NCBI GenBank assembly: GCA_018920305.1
Contig: JAHLMO010000005.1
Span: 1 to 39,689, forward strand
Direction of reading: 5' to 3'
DNA: 39,689 nucleotides
Source: Candidatus Aenigmatarchaeota archaeon
GTDB lineage: Archaea; Aenigmatarchaeota; Aenigmatarchaeia; CG10238-14; SpSt-28
Part shown: positions 24,044 through 33,235 of the stretch, piece by piece
Numbering within the stretch: position 1 is the stretch's first letter
How the letters are laid out: the number at the start of each line of letters is the position of its first letter
Position numbers and translations under genes: made by a program
The notes under the pieces: model-generated
Seen by the model: the letters and a program-made list of their open reading frames with translations, nothing else
What the model was told of the DNA's origin: nothing
The model's database searches: none

Positions 24044-25473
24044 TCTAAAAACTTTTTAATTATATTTGGTATATCTTCACTTTTTTCTCTTTTGAACAAT
24101 AGTAGATAGTTATAGGATGCAGAAACTAAAATTATTAAAGATGTTGAGACTAAGACACTTCCACTAATATCGGCTAAAGTAGCTATTAAGGCACCAAAAA
24201 TTCCACTCAAAACTGTTAAATAAGGAATGTACCTATCTAAAACATCCTTTACAATTCTTTCATCAGTTCTATAGCCACTAATTCCAAATCCATAGTAGGT
24301 TAAATTTTCCGCAATAGATTGCGGATCCATTCCTGCTGTATAGGCCCAAATCCGAGAAAATATAACCAAAATAAGAGTAAAAAATAGAAAGAATGTTATT
24401 AATCTTATAATCTCATTATATAATTTTTCATTATTCTTCAAAACAAGTAACTCAAAAATTAAATCTCTAGGAGGAGATAGATAATAGGCAACTCCGCTTA
24501 TTGGATTATTGTTAGCATCAAAACATCCAAAAATTCCACACCTATACTCATCTATATATGTCGTAGCAGAAGCTAAAAACATTAAATTTAAATTTGCTAA
24601 TATTGCCGTACCAAAAATAATTGGTAATACAGAGGTATAAAATAAACTAAATTCTAAAGGTCTTCCAAAACCTCTAATTTGAAAATGAAGAAAAGGAATT
24701 TCTATTACAGATCTTAGAATATAAACAGTAAAAAGAATTAACAAAAATGTTGAAACCAAAGAAATAAAACTCATAGCAAACATTTCAAAATCGTTTCTCT
24801 GCATTGCCACAAATAAAGAAATTGCTTTTCCAATAGGATATGCATTTTCTTCTTGAAACCATAGAATATAACTACCATCTTTTGAAATAGAAAATGGACT
24901 AAATAAATTTACGAATAACGATGAGATTATTCCAGCTAAAATTATCGAGTTTATACCTCCAACACCAACTTTATCTAAAGAATCAGCCAAAAGAAAAGAT
25001 ATAAATCCCCCTAAAACAATTTGTAAAAAAATTAAACCCTCAAAACCCTCTTTTATTGGAAAAAAATTGCCCAAAGAAAGAGTAAAAACAAATCCCTCCA
25101 CAAAAATAAAAAGAATAATCATTAATCTTTTAAGCGCTGTAATTTTTTTTCTATCTTCTGGTTCTCTAATATCCCAATTTATAATTTTTGAAGCAACTAA
25201 AATTTGAACTATAATAGAAGCAGTTATAATTGGAGCAATACCTAAAGTTAATATACTTCCAATATTTGCACCAGTTAATGTAGAATATAAGACAACTAAA
25301 GGATTTGGATTTTGATAAATTGGAAGAATTCCGATTAATGGAATATGATAAAGAAAAAAGTATACAGATAAAATAATCAATATCCACTTTAATTTCTCTC
25401 TAAAGGATAAACGCCTTTTTAATTTTTCTACAGATGGAAGATATGAAGATAACTTTTCTATATCTATCTTCAT
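24040..25473 (-). CDS. secY: Preprotein translocase subunit SecY
   Basis: Multi-TM with FREKLKWILIILSVYFFLYHIPLIGI, GITPIITASIIVQILV-like segment, FGRPLEFSLFYTSVLPIIFGTAILANLNLM; next to L15. Confidence 0.95.
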   Translation of the reverse strand: MKIDIEKLSSYLPSVEKLKRRLSFREKLKWILIILSVYFFLYHIPLIGILPIYQNPNPLVVLYSTLTGANIGSILTLGIAPIITASIIVQILVASKIINWDIREPEDRKKITALKRLMIILFIFVEGFVFTLSLGNFFPIKEGFEGLIFLQIVLGGFISFLLADSLDKVGVGGINSIILAGIISSLFVNLFSPFSISKDGSYILWFQEENAYPIGKAISLFVAMQRNDFEMFAMSFISLVSTFLLILFTVYILRSVIEIPFLHFQIRGFGRPLEFSLFYTSVLPIIFGTAILANLNLMFLASATTYIDEYRCGIFGCFDANNNPISGVAYYLSPPRDLIFELLVLKNNEKLYNEIIRLITFFLFFTLILVIFSRIWAYTAGMDPQSIAENLTYYGFGISGYRTDERIVKDVLDRYIPYLTVLSGIFGALIATLADISGSVLVSTSLIILVSASYNYLLLFKREKSEDIPNIIKKFLE

Positions 25474-25487
25474 AATTTTTTCATAAT

Positions 25488-25901
25488 TTAAGATAGAATA
25501 ACTTTACCTCCCAGTTTTTCTATCTTTTCAATAGCTCTTTTTGTTGCACTTTTTACTTTTACAATAATTCTTTTATTGATTTCGCCTTTTGAAACTAATT
25601 TTTCATAACCAAATTTATTTAAATCTATTTCTATATTATTTTCATTTATTTCTCCATTTAAAATTAACCTATCAATTAAATTTGAAAGATGTTGTAAATT
25701 TATAATTTTCTTCTCCCTTCTTAGCGGATATTTAAAACCTTTTTGTTCAACTCTCTCATATTTTAAAAAATGCATTAATTTGTGATCAAATTTTCCAGAT
25801 CTACCTCTTCCTCCCCTATTTCCTCCGCCTCTTGGATATCCATGTCTACCATGATAAGTCCTTTCTCCCCTCCTCCTTTTTTTCTTAAATCTAACTACCA
25901 T
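25488..25901 (-). CDS. rpl15: Ribosomal protein L15
   Basis: KKRRRGERTYHGRHGYPRGGGNRGGRGRSGKFDHK; C-term GEINKRIIVKVKSATKRAIEKIEKLGGKVIL. Confidence 0.95.
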   Translation of the reverse strand: MVVRFKKKRRRGERTYHGRHGYPRGGGNRGGRGRSGKFDHKLMHFLKYERVEQKGFKYPLRREKKIINLQHLSNLIDRLILNGEINENNIEIDLNKFGYEKLVSKGEINKRIIVKVKSATKRAIEKIEKLGGKVILS

Positions 25902-26314
25902 TTATAATATTTCCTAGTAAAAATTAAATAAATTTCTTTAGAAGCTAAAACAAAAAAGCCTATTATAGATAAAACAAGAGCTTCGATTAAAAAATTTAAA
26001 CCTACTAAAATTCCTATAGAAGCAGTAAACCACAAAGAAGCTGCGGTAGTTATTCCAACGACTTTTTTAGAATTCTCTTCTTTAATTATAACTCCCGCTC
26101 CTATAAATCCCATTCCGACTAAAATATTTGCTATAATTCTCGCCGCTTCAGTATTACCAAAATATAATATAGAAAAATACGTAAAAATAAATGCGGCTAA
26201 TCCAACTAATATATGAGTTCTTATTCCAGCAGCCTTATGTCTTATTTCTCTTTCAATTCCAATTAATCCGCTGAGAATTGTTACTAAGAATACTTTAATT
26301 ATAAAATCTTCCAT
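25895..26314 (-). CDS. MgtC/SapB family membrane protein
   Basis: GLIGIEREIRHKAAGIRTHILVGLAAFIFTYFS, GMGFIGAGVIIKEENSKKVVGITTAASLWFTASIGILVG. Confidence 0.92.
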   Translation of the reverse strand: MEDFIIKVFLVTILSGLIGIEREIRHKAAGIRTHILVGLAAFIFTYFSILYFGNTEAARIIANILVGMGFIGAGVIIKEENSKKVVGITTAASLWFTASIGILVGLNFLIEALVLSIIGFFVLASKEIYLIFTRKYYKW

Positions 26315-26341
26315 AATTTATGAAGAAATTTCCTATAAATA
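26294..26341. promoter_or_regulatory. Back-to-back candidate promoters embedded in opposing coding sequences (histone + and MgtC -)
   Basis: Start codons at 26314 (-) and 26320 (+) are 5 nt apart; TTTAATTA 26294-26301 lies about 22 nt upstream of the histone ATG and TATAAATA 26334-26341 about 23 nt upstream of the MgtC ATG. Confidence 0.45.
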
Positions 26342-26520
26342 CATTAAAAAGACTCGCAAAAGAATTAAAAGTTAGAAGATTATCAAAAGACGCGATCGAA
26401 GAATTGCAATTTTTTATCGAAGAGTATTCAAGAAATATTTTAGAAATGGCAAAAGAAATTATGATAAATTCAAAAAGGAAAACATTAAAGAAAGAAGATA
26501 TAAGGATAGTTATCAAATAA
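26320..26520 (+). CDS. Archaeal histone
   Basis: 66-aa histone fold: FPINTLKRLAKELKVRRLSKDAIEELQFFIEEYSRNILEMAKEIMINSKRKTLKKEDIRIVIK. Confidence 0.9.
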   Translation: MKKFPINTLKRLAKELKVRRLSKDAIEELQFFIEEYSRNILEMAKEIMINSKRKTLKKEDIRIVIK

Positions 26521-26522
26521 AT

Positions 26523-27200
26523 ATGAAAGTAGCAATAGTTCCTGCATTTAATGAGGAAAAAACAATAGATGAAGTTGTGAAAAGATTAAAAAAACTAAAT
26601 TTTGAAGTGATAGTAGTTGACGATGGTAGTAGAGATAAAACTTATGAAATAGCAAAAAAAAGTGGAGCAATAGTTATTAAACATAAAAAAAATAAAGGAA
26701 AAGGATTTGCTATAAGAACAGGAATCGAATATGTAATTGAAAATTTACCCAATACGAAATATATAATTTTGATAGATGCAGATTTACAACACTTACCAGA
26801 GGAAGCTCCCAGATTAATTAAAAAATTAGAAGAAGGATTTGATTTAGCCAAAGGATATAGAAGTTGGAAAGATGTTCCTTTTAGACATAAGCTTGGAAAT
26901 TATTTTTGGAGCTTTCTATTTTTCCTATTTTTCGGCAAATATATCAGAGATTTAGGTAATGGGTATATGGCGATGAAACTTGAAGCAGCAAAAATTCTTA
27001 AGAAAGTTTTAGGTGGTGGATATATTATTGAAGCAAAGATTCTAAAGGAATGCATAAAAAACAATTTAAAATTAGGTTTTGTGCCTGTAACAGTTAAATA
27101 TCATAGAAAGAGTAGAATATTAAGAGGTTTAAAAATAGTCTTTGGTGTTGCTTTTTGGATTATTAAAGAAGGTTTAAAATATAGACTTTTCAATAAATAG
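26523..27200 (+). CDS. Family 2 glycosyltransferase (dolichyl-phosphate mannose synthase-like)
   Basis: VAIVPAFNEEKTIDEVVKRLKKLNFEVIVVDDGSRDKTYEIAKKSG, ILIDADLQHLPEEAPRLIKKL. Confidence 0.92.
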   Translation: MKVAIVPAFNEEKTIDEVVKRLKKLNFEVIVVDDGSRDKTYEIAKKSGAIVIKHKKNKGKGFAIRTGIEYVIENLPNTKYIILIDADLQHLPEEAPRLIKKLEEGFDLAKGYRSWKDVPFRHKLGNYFWSFLFFLFFGKYIRDLGNGYMAMKLEAAKILKKVLGGGYIIEAKILKECIKNNLKLGFVPVTVKYHRKSRILRGLKIVFGVAFWIIKEGLKYRLFNK

Positions 27201-27225
27201 TAACAAAATTTATTTTACTATTTTT

Positions 27226-28038
27226 ATGAGCGAAATTAAAGAAATTTTAAATGAGATAGATAAAAATTTTGGAAAGATAACTTTTAAAGAATTTTTAGAT
27301 CTTATAACTAATATTAAAAAACAAAACATTGTTGAAAGGATTAAAAATAAGAAACTATTTGTTATAGGCGATTTGCATGGAGATTATGATTCCTTAATGA
27401 GTTTATTAAAATTTGTTGAAGACGAAACAATAATTTTTTTAGGAGATTATGGAGATAGGGGAAATTACCAAGTTGATGTCTACTATACAATATTAAGATT
27501 AAAATATGAATTTAAAGATAAAATTATTCTTTTAAGAGGTAATCATGAATTTTTCGAAAAATATATAGTTTCTCCTCACGATTTACCAAGACAATTACTA
27601 GCGAGATTCGGAAACAAAGCATTAGAGATATATCAAGAAATTAAAAATTTTTGGAATAAATTAAGTTTAGCAGCTTATAACGAACATTTTTTCTTTGTAC
27701 ATGGTGGAATTCCAATTGAAAGAATAAAAATCGAAGATATTGAAAAACAAACAATTTCTATTTGGAATCAATTATTATGGAATGACCCTTATGAAATAGA
27801 AGGTTTTATACCTTCCTATAGAGGAATTGGTTATTTATTTGGTTACAACATAACGAACAGATTCTTAGAAGATAATAAGTTGAAATTAGTAATAAGAAGT
27901 CATGAGCCATGCAATGGAGTAAAATATAATCATAATAATAAAGTAATCACAGTTTTTTCAATGAAAGGGTATTATGGAAACGAAAAAGCAAGCGCTTTAA
28001 AAATTGATAACGATAAAATAAAAATTATTTCAATATGA
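27226..28038 (+). CDS. PPP-family serine/threonine protein phosphatase
   Basis: GDLHGDYDSL, FLGDYGDRGNYQVDVYYTILRLK, LLRGNHE, FFVHGGIP motifs. Confidence 0.92.
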   Translation: MSEIKEILNEIDKNFGKITFKEFLDLITNIKKQNIVERIKNKKLFVIGDLHGDYDSLMSLLKFVEDETIIFLGDYGDRGNYQVDVYYTILRLKYEFKDKIILLRGNHEFFEKYIVSPHDLPRQLLARFGNKALEIYQEIKNFWNKLSLAAYNEHFFFVHGGIPIERIKIEDIEKQTISIWNQLLWNDPYEIEGFIPSYRGIGYLFGYNITNRFLEDNKLKLVIRSHEPCNGVKYNHNNKVITVFSMKGYYGNEKASALKIDNDKIKIISI

Positions 28039-28805
28039 CATTATACTTTGTTGGGTTGGGTATTGCAAACATAAAAGATATAAGTATTAGAGGTTTGGAA
28101 GTAATAAAAAATTCAGATATAATTTTTTTAGAAAATTATACCAATTTGTTTGAAAGTTCCATAGAAGAAATAGAAAAATTTATAGAGAAAAAAATTTTTG
28201 TTTTAAATAGATATGATTTAGAAGAAAATTATAAAAGAATTTTAGAAATTGCAAAAGAAAAAAATGTTTGTATATTAACTTTTGGCGAACCATTCTTCGC
28301 AACTACGCATATTTTTTTAAAAAATGAGGCAATAAAAAATAATATAAAAGTCGAAATAATTCATTCTTCTTGCTCTTTTTGTTCAATCTTTTCATTTGGA
28401 ATAAGTTGTTATAAAATTGGTAAAATAATAACTATACCCCTTAAATCAAAGATTTCAGAACTACCAAAAAGCATTTATAATTATATAAAAATTAATAAAG
28501 AAAACAAATTACATACGATTTGTCTATTAGATATTGATGTAGAAAAAAATGAAATTTTGAAACCTAAAGATGCTTTAAACTTTTTAATCGAATTAGAACA
28601 TGAATTTAAAGAAAATGTAATAAACGAAGATGATTTAGTTTTAATAGCAAGTAAAGTTGGTTTTAAAGATGAAAAAGTTTATTTTGGAAAAATTAAAAGA
28701 TTAAAAGAATTAGAAATAGAAATACCTTCTATAATAGTCTTGTTGTCTCAATTATCTAGCATTGAGAAAGAAAGCTTAGAACTTATATCGGAAAAATATT
28801 TTTAA
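28035..28805 (+). CDS. dph5: Diphthine synthase
   Basis: MTLYFVGLGIANIKDISIRGLEVIKNSDIIFLENYTN, FGEPFFATTHIFLKNEA, IHSSCSFCSIFSFGISCYKIGKIITIP. Confidence 0.93.
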   Translation: MTLYFVGLGIANIKDISIRGLEVIKNSDIIFLENYTNLFESSIEEIEKFIEKKIFVLNRYDLEENYKRILEIAKEKNVCILTFGEPFFATTHIFLKNEAIKNNIKVEIIHSSCSFCSIFSFGISCYKIGKIITIPLKSKISELPKSIYNYIKINKENKLHTICLLDIDVEKNEILKPKDALNFLIELEHEFKENVINEDDLVLIASKVGFKDEKVYFGKIKRLKELEIEIPSIIVLLSQLSSIEKESLELISEKYF

Positions 28806-29338
28806 CTAGTTTTTGTTGGCCGTAAAGAGAAGTATATTACTATTGAAAATATTACAAGAAATATTATTAAACCTAGGGTCGCATAAAACTCTTCTGAAGC
28901 TATTTGAGGAAGTATAAAGTTTAAATTTCTAAAAATTAATAGGCCAATAATAATAAAAATTATAAGAGTGATGAAAAACATTATTAGAAAAGTTTTTTTA
29001 TTAATTGTTGCTCCAAGTTCTTCTATTGAAGGTTTAAAAATAAATGGAATAAAAGAAATTGCAATTATTGCAACAGTTACAAATGTTATATAGATTAAGA
29101 AGCCAGAAAGATAAGAAGTTATATCAATTCCAGCTATTATAGGGGCGGCAGAAACTAAAAAAGCTGCAGATATAGCAATAGTAGCATTTATGGCAATATT
29201 TTCTTTTGGATCTCCAAATATTTTACTTTTTCTTAATAATCCATAAAAAACTGCAGACGTTAAAATAAATGGAATAATAAATTTAAAAAAACCTAAATTC
29301 TGAAGAGTTAAAATTAATTCTGTAATTGGATCGCTCAT
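28802..29338 (-). CDS. Polytopic membrane protein, paralogue of next gene
   Basis: FIIPFILTSAVFYGLLRKSKIFGD...AAPIIAGIDI pattern shared with 29335-29892. Confidence 0.6.
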   Translation of the reverse strand: MSDPITELILTLQNLGFFKFIIPFILTSAVFYGLLRKSKIFGDPKENIAINATIAISAAFLVSAAPIIAGIDITSYLSGFLIYITFVTVAIIAISFIPFIFKPSIEELGATINKKTFLIMFFITLIIFIIIGLLIFRNLNFILPQIASEEFYATLGLIIFLVIFSIVIYFSLRPTKTS

Positions 29339-29892
29339 TCTCTACCAATTAATCTTCCAGCAGCAACTAATATAACTGCAAATATAACTAACAAAACTAA
29401 AACAGCTAGAGTAAATGTAAATTCAGTTGGTGCTACATTTCCTTCAAATTTTTCATAAGCAATAGAAGGTCCTCCTAATGTTGAAATTAGAAAAGATAGC
29501 ATTCCACTAGTAACAAAAATTACTATTGCTAATACAATCATAGCTACTACCATACTTCTACTTCTTTGAAATTTCTCTAAAACTTTCGAAAAATCCGGAT
29601 AAAATATAGAAGAAACTGCAAAACCTATTAAAAGAATTAAAGCGAGAAAAAACATTTGAACAAAAAAAGTTGAAAGAAATATTGAAATATTAATTCCAGA
29701 TATTATTGGAAAAATTAATACCAATAAAAAAACTGAAAAAGAAATTATTCCAGCTATCGTTTTTGATTCAACAATTTTTGATCGAGTTAGAAAAACATAA
29801 ACTAAAGTCATAAATAATAACGAAGGAACAATAAAAGTTATTATTCCAGTATCTATTAGAGTGTTTCTTATTATTTCTTCTAAAGTATTCAT
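29335..29892 (-). CDS. Polytopic membrane protein, paralogue of preceding gene
   Basis: FIVPSLLFMTLVYVFLTRSKIVESKTIAGIISF...FPIISGINI. Confidence 0.6.
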   Translation of the reverse strand: MNTLEEIIRNTLIDTGIITFIVPSLLFMTLVYVFLTRSKIVESKTIAGIISFSVFLLVLIFPIISGINISIFLSTFFVQMFFLALILLIGFAVSSIFYPDFSKVLEKFQRSRSMVVAMIVLAIVIFVTSGMLSFLISTLGGPSIAYEKFEGNVAPTEFTFTLAVLVLLVIFAVILVAAGRLIGRE

Positions 29893-30584
29893 TATGATTT
29901 GAGTTTTTGAATTATTTCACTTAATAATCTTACGCTTTCTATTAAAGATGGTAGAAGTTCTTTTAAAGTTTTATTTAAAGTTTCAACCTTTATCGATAAA
30001 TCATTTATATTATCTCTATTTAATCTTATTTCATTTAAAATCTTGTTTAAATCTTCTTTCGTACCTTTTGATACAGATTCAATTTCCTCCTTTAAGCCTA
30101 AAACTCTTTCTTCGAGTTCTTTAAACTTTAAATTTATTTCCATCAATCTTTTATTTATTTCTTGAGTCTTTGATCTTAACAAATAATCTATATATTCTTG
30201 TAAACTTATATAATCTATTTGAGATTCTTCAAAACTTTCTTTAATTTCGTTTTGTATACTTGTAGGTTGAGCTTGTTTAGTTTCAACTATTTGAGTTTGT
30301 AAGGGAGATTGTTGAGGTGGTTGAGGAGTTTGAGGAGGAGATTGGGGTTGAGATTGAGGTTGAGAAATCTGAAATTGAGAAGATTGAAATAATTGAGAAG
30401 ATTTTATTTCGATAGAAGCTTGCATAAGTGCTTTATCGATTTCTTCTGGCGAATATCCTTCCTTTCTTAAAATATCAATAATCTCTATTTCACTAAACCC
30501 TTTATTTAAAAAATTTTTGACTTTTTCTGTTGGAATTTCTCCCCTACCTTCTTTTTTTTCTTTTTTACTACCGAATAAAACCAT
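29892..30584 (-). CDS. UBA-like/PQ-rich linker/coiled-coil protein
   Basis: EKVKNFLNKGFSEIEIIDILRKEGYSPEEIDKALMQA; QPQSQPQSPPQTPQPPQQ linker; C-terminal heptad-like coiled coil. Confidence 0.6.
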   Translation of the reverse strand: MVLFGSKKEKKEGRGEIPTEKVKNFLNKGFSEIEIIDILRKEGYSPEEIDKALMQASIEIKSSQLFQSSQFQISQPQSQPQSPPQTPQPPQQSPLQTQIVETKQAQPTSIQNEIKESFEESQIDYISLQEYIDYLLRSKTQEINKRLMEINLKFKELEERVLGLKEEIESVSKGTKEDLNKILNEIRLNRDNINDLSIKVETLNKTLKELLPSLIESVRLLSEIIQKLKS

Positions 30585-30591
30585 AATAAAT

Positions 30592-30978
30592 TTATTCTTT
30601 TTTAATATTTATTAATTCGTTTACAATTCTTTTGACTTCTTCTTTTGTTACAAAAGTTGACTTTAATGGATTAAAAAGATTAAGTAACTCTTTTATCTCC
30701 TTAACTTCAGCTAAATCTGCTTTTTTCTTCAATTCTAACTTTATCTTTTCTATTTCTAAGTTCAAAGAATCTATTAAATCTTTAAGAAACAAATTTTCTT
30801 TCTTAAATTTATCTATTTCTTCTATAACTGTTTTTCTATATTTTTCAAAATTTTCGTTCAAAGTTTTTAACTCCAATTCTAATTTAATAATTCTTTGTTC
30901 TAAAAACTTTAAATATAAATTCATGTCATTAAGAATATTTATTATTTTTTGATCCTGAGAAGTTATCCTTTCTACCAT
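30592..30978 (-). CDS. Coiled-coil protein
   Basis: Continuous heptad-like sequence; divergent from the TadA-like ATPase. Confidence 0.5.
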   Translation of the reverse strand: MVERITSQDQKIINILNDMNLYLKFLEQRIIKLELELKTLNENFEKYRKTVIEEIDKFKKENLFLKDLIDSLNLEIEKIKLELKKKADLAEVKEIKELLNLFNPLKSTFVTKEEVKRIVNELINIKKE

Positions 30979-31006
30979 AATTGTTTATCATTAAGAATAT
31001 ATATTT

Positions 31007-33235
31007 ATGGAAATCAACATAAGAGAAAACAAATTATATATAGATTTAAGAGCTGGTTGGAATGATTTAATAACAATTGAAGATGGAAGAGAAACAATGA
31101 AATTAGTTATAGAAAGTCTAATCGCAAATAAAAATATTGTAGAAATTTTAATTGTTGGTGAAAGAGAATTAGAGTATGATTATAATCAAACAAAGATATT
31201 GAAGGAAATTGCCAATTGCTATGAAAATATACATTCAAAAAAATTATTAACAGCGTTTCCAGAAGAAATTAAATTTTTTAGAAAACTCTCAAATTATTTT
31301 AATCTTCTTAACGAAATAGTTGAAAACATAAAATCAGATTGTATTGAAAGTTATAAAAAACTTATTTCGTTAAAAGATAGATTAGAATTTATTTCAATAA
31401 GAAGCAAAGATTATATTTTGAAGAGTTTTGTTGAAAATCATATAAATCCTATACTAGAAGAATTAGAAAAACTCTATATAATAAAAAAATTGAGAGAAAA
31501 AGAAATAGAAGAGAATTATTTATATAGGCCTGGAGATAGAAGAATTTATAGAGAGATTTTTTCCCCAATAATAAGACCAATCTTCATGGAAACAAAATTT
31601 TATTTAACATTACCAAAAAATTCAATAAAAGTTGAAGAATATGAATTTAAAAATATAAAAGTTGAAATTTATAAAGTTCCGAATAAAGTTAGATATGTAT
31701 ACGTTTTATATGCACCAGAATTTTTATTAACAAGCGATGAAATAAAGGTTTTAGAAAAAGTTAGAGAATATTTAGCAGAGCATAGACCAAGTGAAGCTGA
31801 ACTAAAAGATTTTCAAAAGACGAGAGAAGCATTTTATAATTTAGAATTAGATTTAATTAAAAGAGTTTCACAAGAATTAAACATACCAATTCCAGAAAAA
31901 AGAATGAAAGAATTGGCAGATATTCTAGTTAGATATACTGTAGGCTTTGGAATTTTAGAAAGAATTCTAGCAGATGAAAATATTACAGATATCTATGTTA
32001 ATGCACCAATAGGAATGCTTCCAATTTTTGTTCAGCACGCAAATTATGAAGAATGTGAAACAAATATAGTAATTTCTCCTATCGAAGCTGAAAATTGGGC
32101 GACTAAGTTTAGATTATATTCTGGAAGACCATTAGATGAAGCTAATCCAGTTTTAGACGCTGAGTTATCAATACCAGAGGGAAAAGCTAGAGTAGCAATT
32201 ACTTCAAGAAGTTTAAATCCAGAAGGTTTATCGTTTGCCTTTAGAAGACATAGAGACAGACCATGGACTTTACCATTATTAATAAAAAAGAAAGCAATTA
32301 ATCCTTTGTTTGCTGGATTAATGAATTTTATAGTTGCTGGTGGAAGAAGTTTTTTAGTTGCTGGTGGAAGAGGTTCAGGAAAAACTAGTCTATTGGGAGC
32401 AATAATGTTAGAAATTCCTAGAAAATATAGAATAATTGTTATTGAAGATACTTTAGAATTACCTGTGCCACAAATGAGAGAATTAGGATTTAATATCGAA
32501 AGATTAAAATCTAGAAGTGTAATAACAAAAGTAGAAAGCGAATTACCTGCTGAAGAAGCTTTAAGAACTGCACTAAGATTGGGAGATAGTGCATTAATAA
32601 TTGGAGAAATTAGATCTACAGAAGCATTAACACTTTTTGAAGCGATGAGAGTTGGTGCATTGGCACATAGTGTTGCTGGAACAATTCATGGAGAATCTGC
32701 ATATGGAGTTTTCGATAGAGTTGTTAATGATCTAAAAGTTCCTAAGACAAGTTTTAAAGCGGTAGATTTAATAATAATTTCTGCAAATTTAAAATCTGCA
32801 GATGGATTAAGAAGATATAAAAGAGTTGTTGAAGTCGTTGAAGTTAAAAAACATTGGGAAGAAGATCCATTAGCTGAAAATGCATTTGCTCCATTAATGA
32901 TTTATAATGCAAAAGAAGATACCCTATTACCAACTCAAACACTAATTAATGGGGAAAGCTTTGTTATAAGAGAGATTTCAAAAAGAATTCCAGAATTTTA
33001 TGGAAATTGGGATTTAGTATGGAGTAATATTCTACTTAGAGCAAAAATAAAACAAAGATTAGTTGAATTAAGTGAAGAATTTAAAAAACCAGAACTTCTA
33101 GAGGCTGAGTTTGTTGTATTTAGTAATGAACTGTTTAATTTAGTCTCCGAAGAAGTAAAAAACGAAATTGGAAAATTAGATTCGAATGAAATTTATAGAA
33201 GATGGGAAGAAAGAATTATGGAAAGAATTTATTAA
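31007..33235 (+). CDS. tadA: Type II/IV secretion system ATPase (TadA/VirB11 family)
   Basis: VAGGRGSGKTSLLGAIMLEIP Walker A, IIVIEDTLELPVPQMRELGFN, GDSALIIGEIRSTEALTLFEAMRVGALAHSVAGTIHGES. Confidence 0.95.
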   Translation: MEINIRENKLYIDLRAGWNDLITIEDGRETMKLVIESLIANKNIVEILIVGERELEYDYNQTKILKEIANCYENIHSKKLLTAFPEEIKFFRKLSNYFNLLNEIVENIKSDCIESYKKLISLKDRLEFISIRSKDYILKSFVENHINPILEELEKLYIIKKLREKEIEENYLYRPGDRRIYREIFSPIIRPIFMETKFYLTLPKNSIKVEEYEFKNIKVEIYKVPNKVRYVYVLYAPEFLLTSDEIKVLEKVREYLAEHRPSEAELKDFQKTREAFYNLELDLIKRVSQELNIPIPEKRMKELADILVRYTVGFGILERILADENITDIYVNAPIGMLPIFVQHANYEECETNIVISPIEAENWATKFRLYSGRPLDEANPVLDAELSIPEGKARVAITSRSLNPEGLSFAFRRHRDRPWTLPLLIKKKAINPLFAGLMNFIVAGGRSFLVAGGRGSGKTSLLGAIMLEIPRKYRIIVIEDTLELPVPQMRELGFNIERLKSRSVITKVESELPAEEALRTALRLGDSALIIGEIRSTEALTLFEAMRVGALAHSVAGTIHGESAYGVFDRVVNDLKVPKTSFKAVDLIIISANLKSADGLRRYKRVVEVVEVKKHWEEDPLAENAFAPLMIYNAKEDTLLPTQTLINGESFVIREISKRIPEFYGNWDLVWSNILLRAKIKQRLVELSEEFKKPELLEAEFVVFSNELFNLVSEEVKNEIGKLDSNEIYRRWEERIMERIY

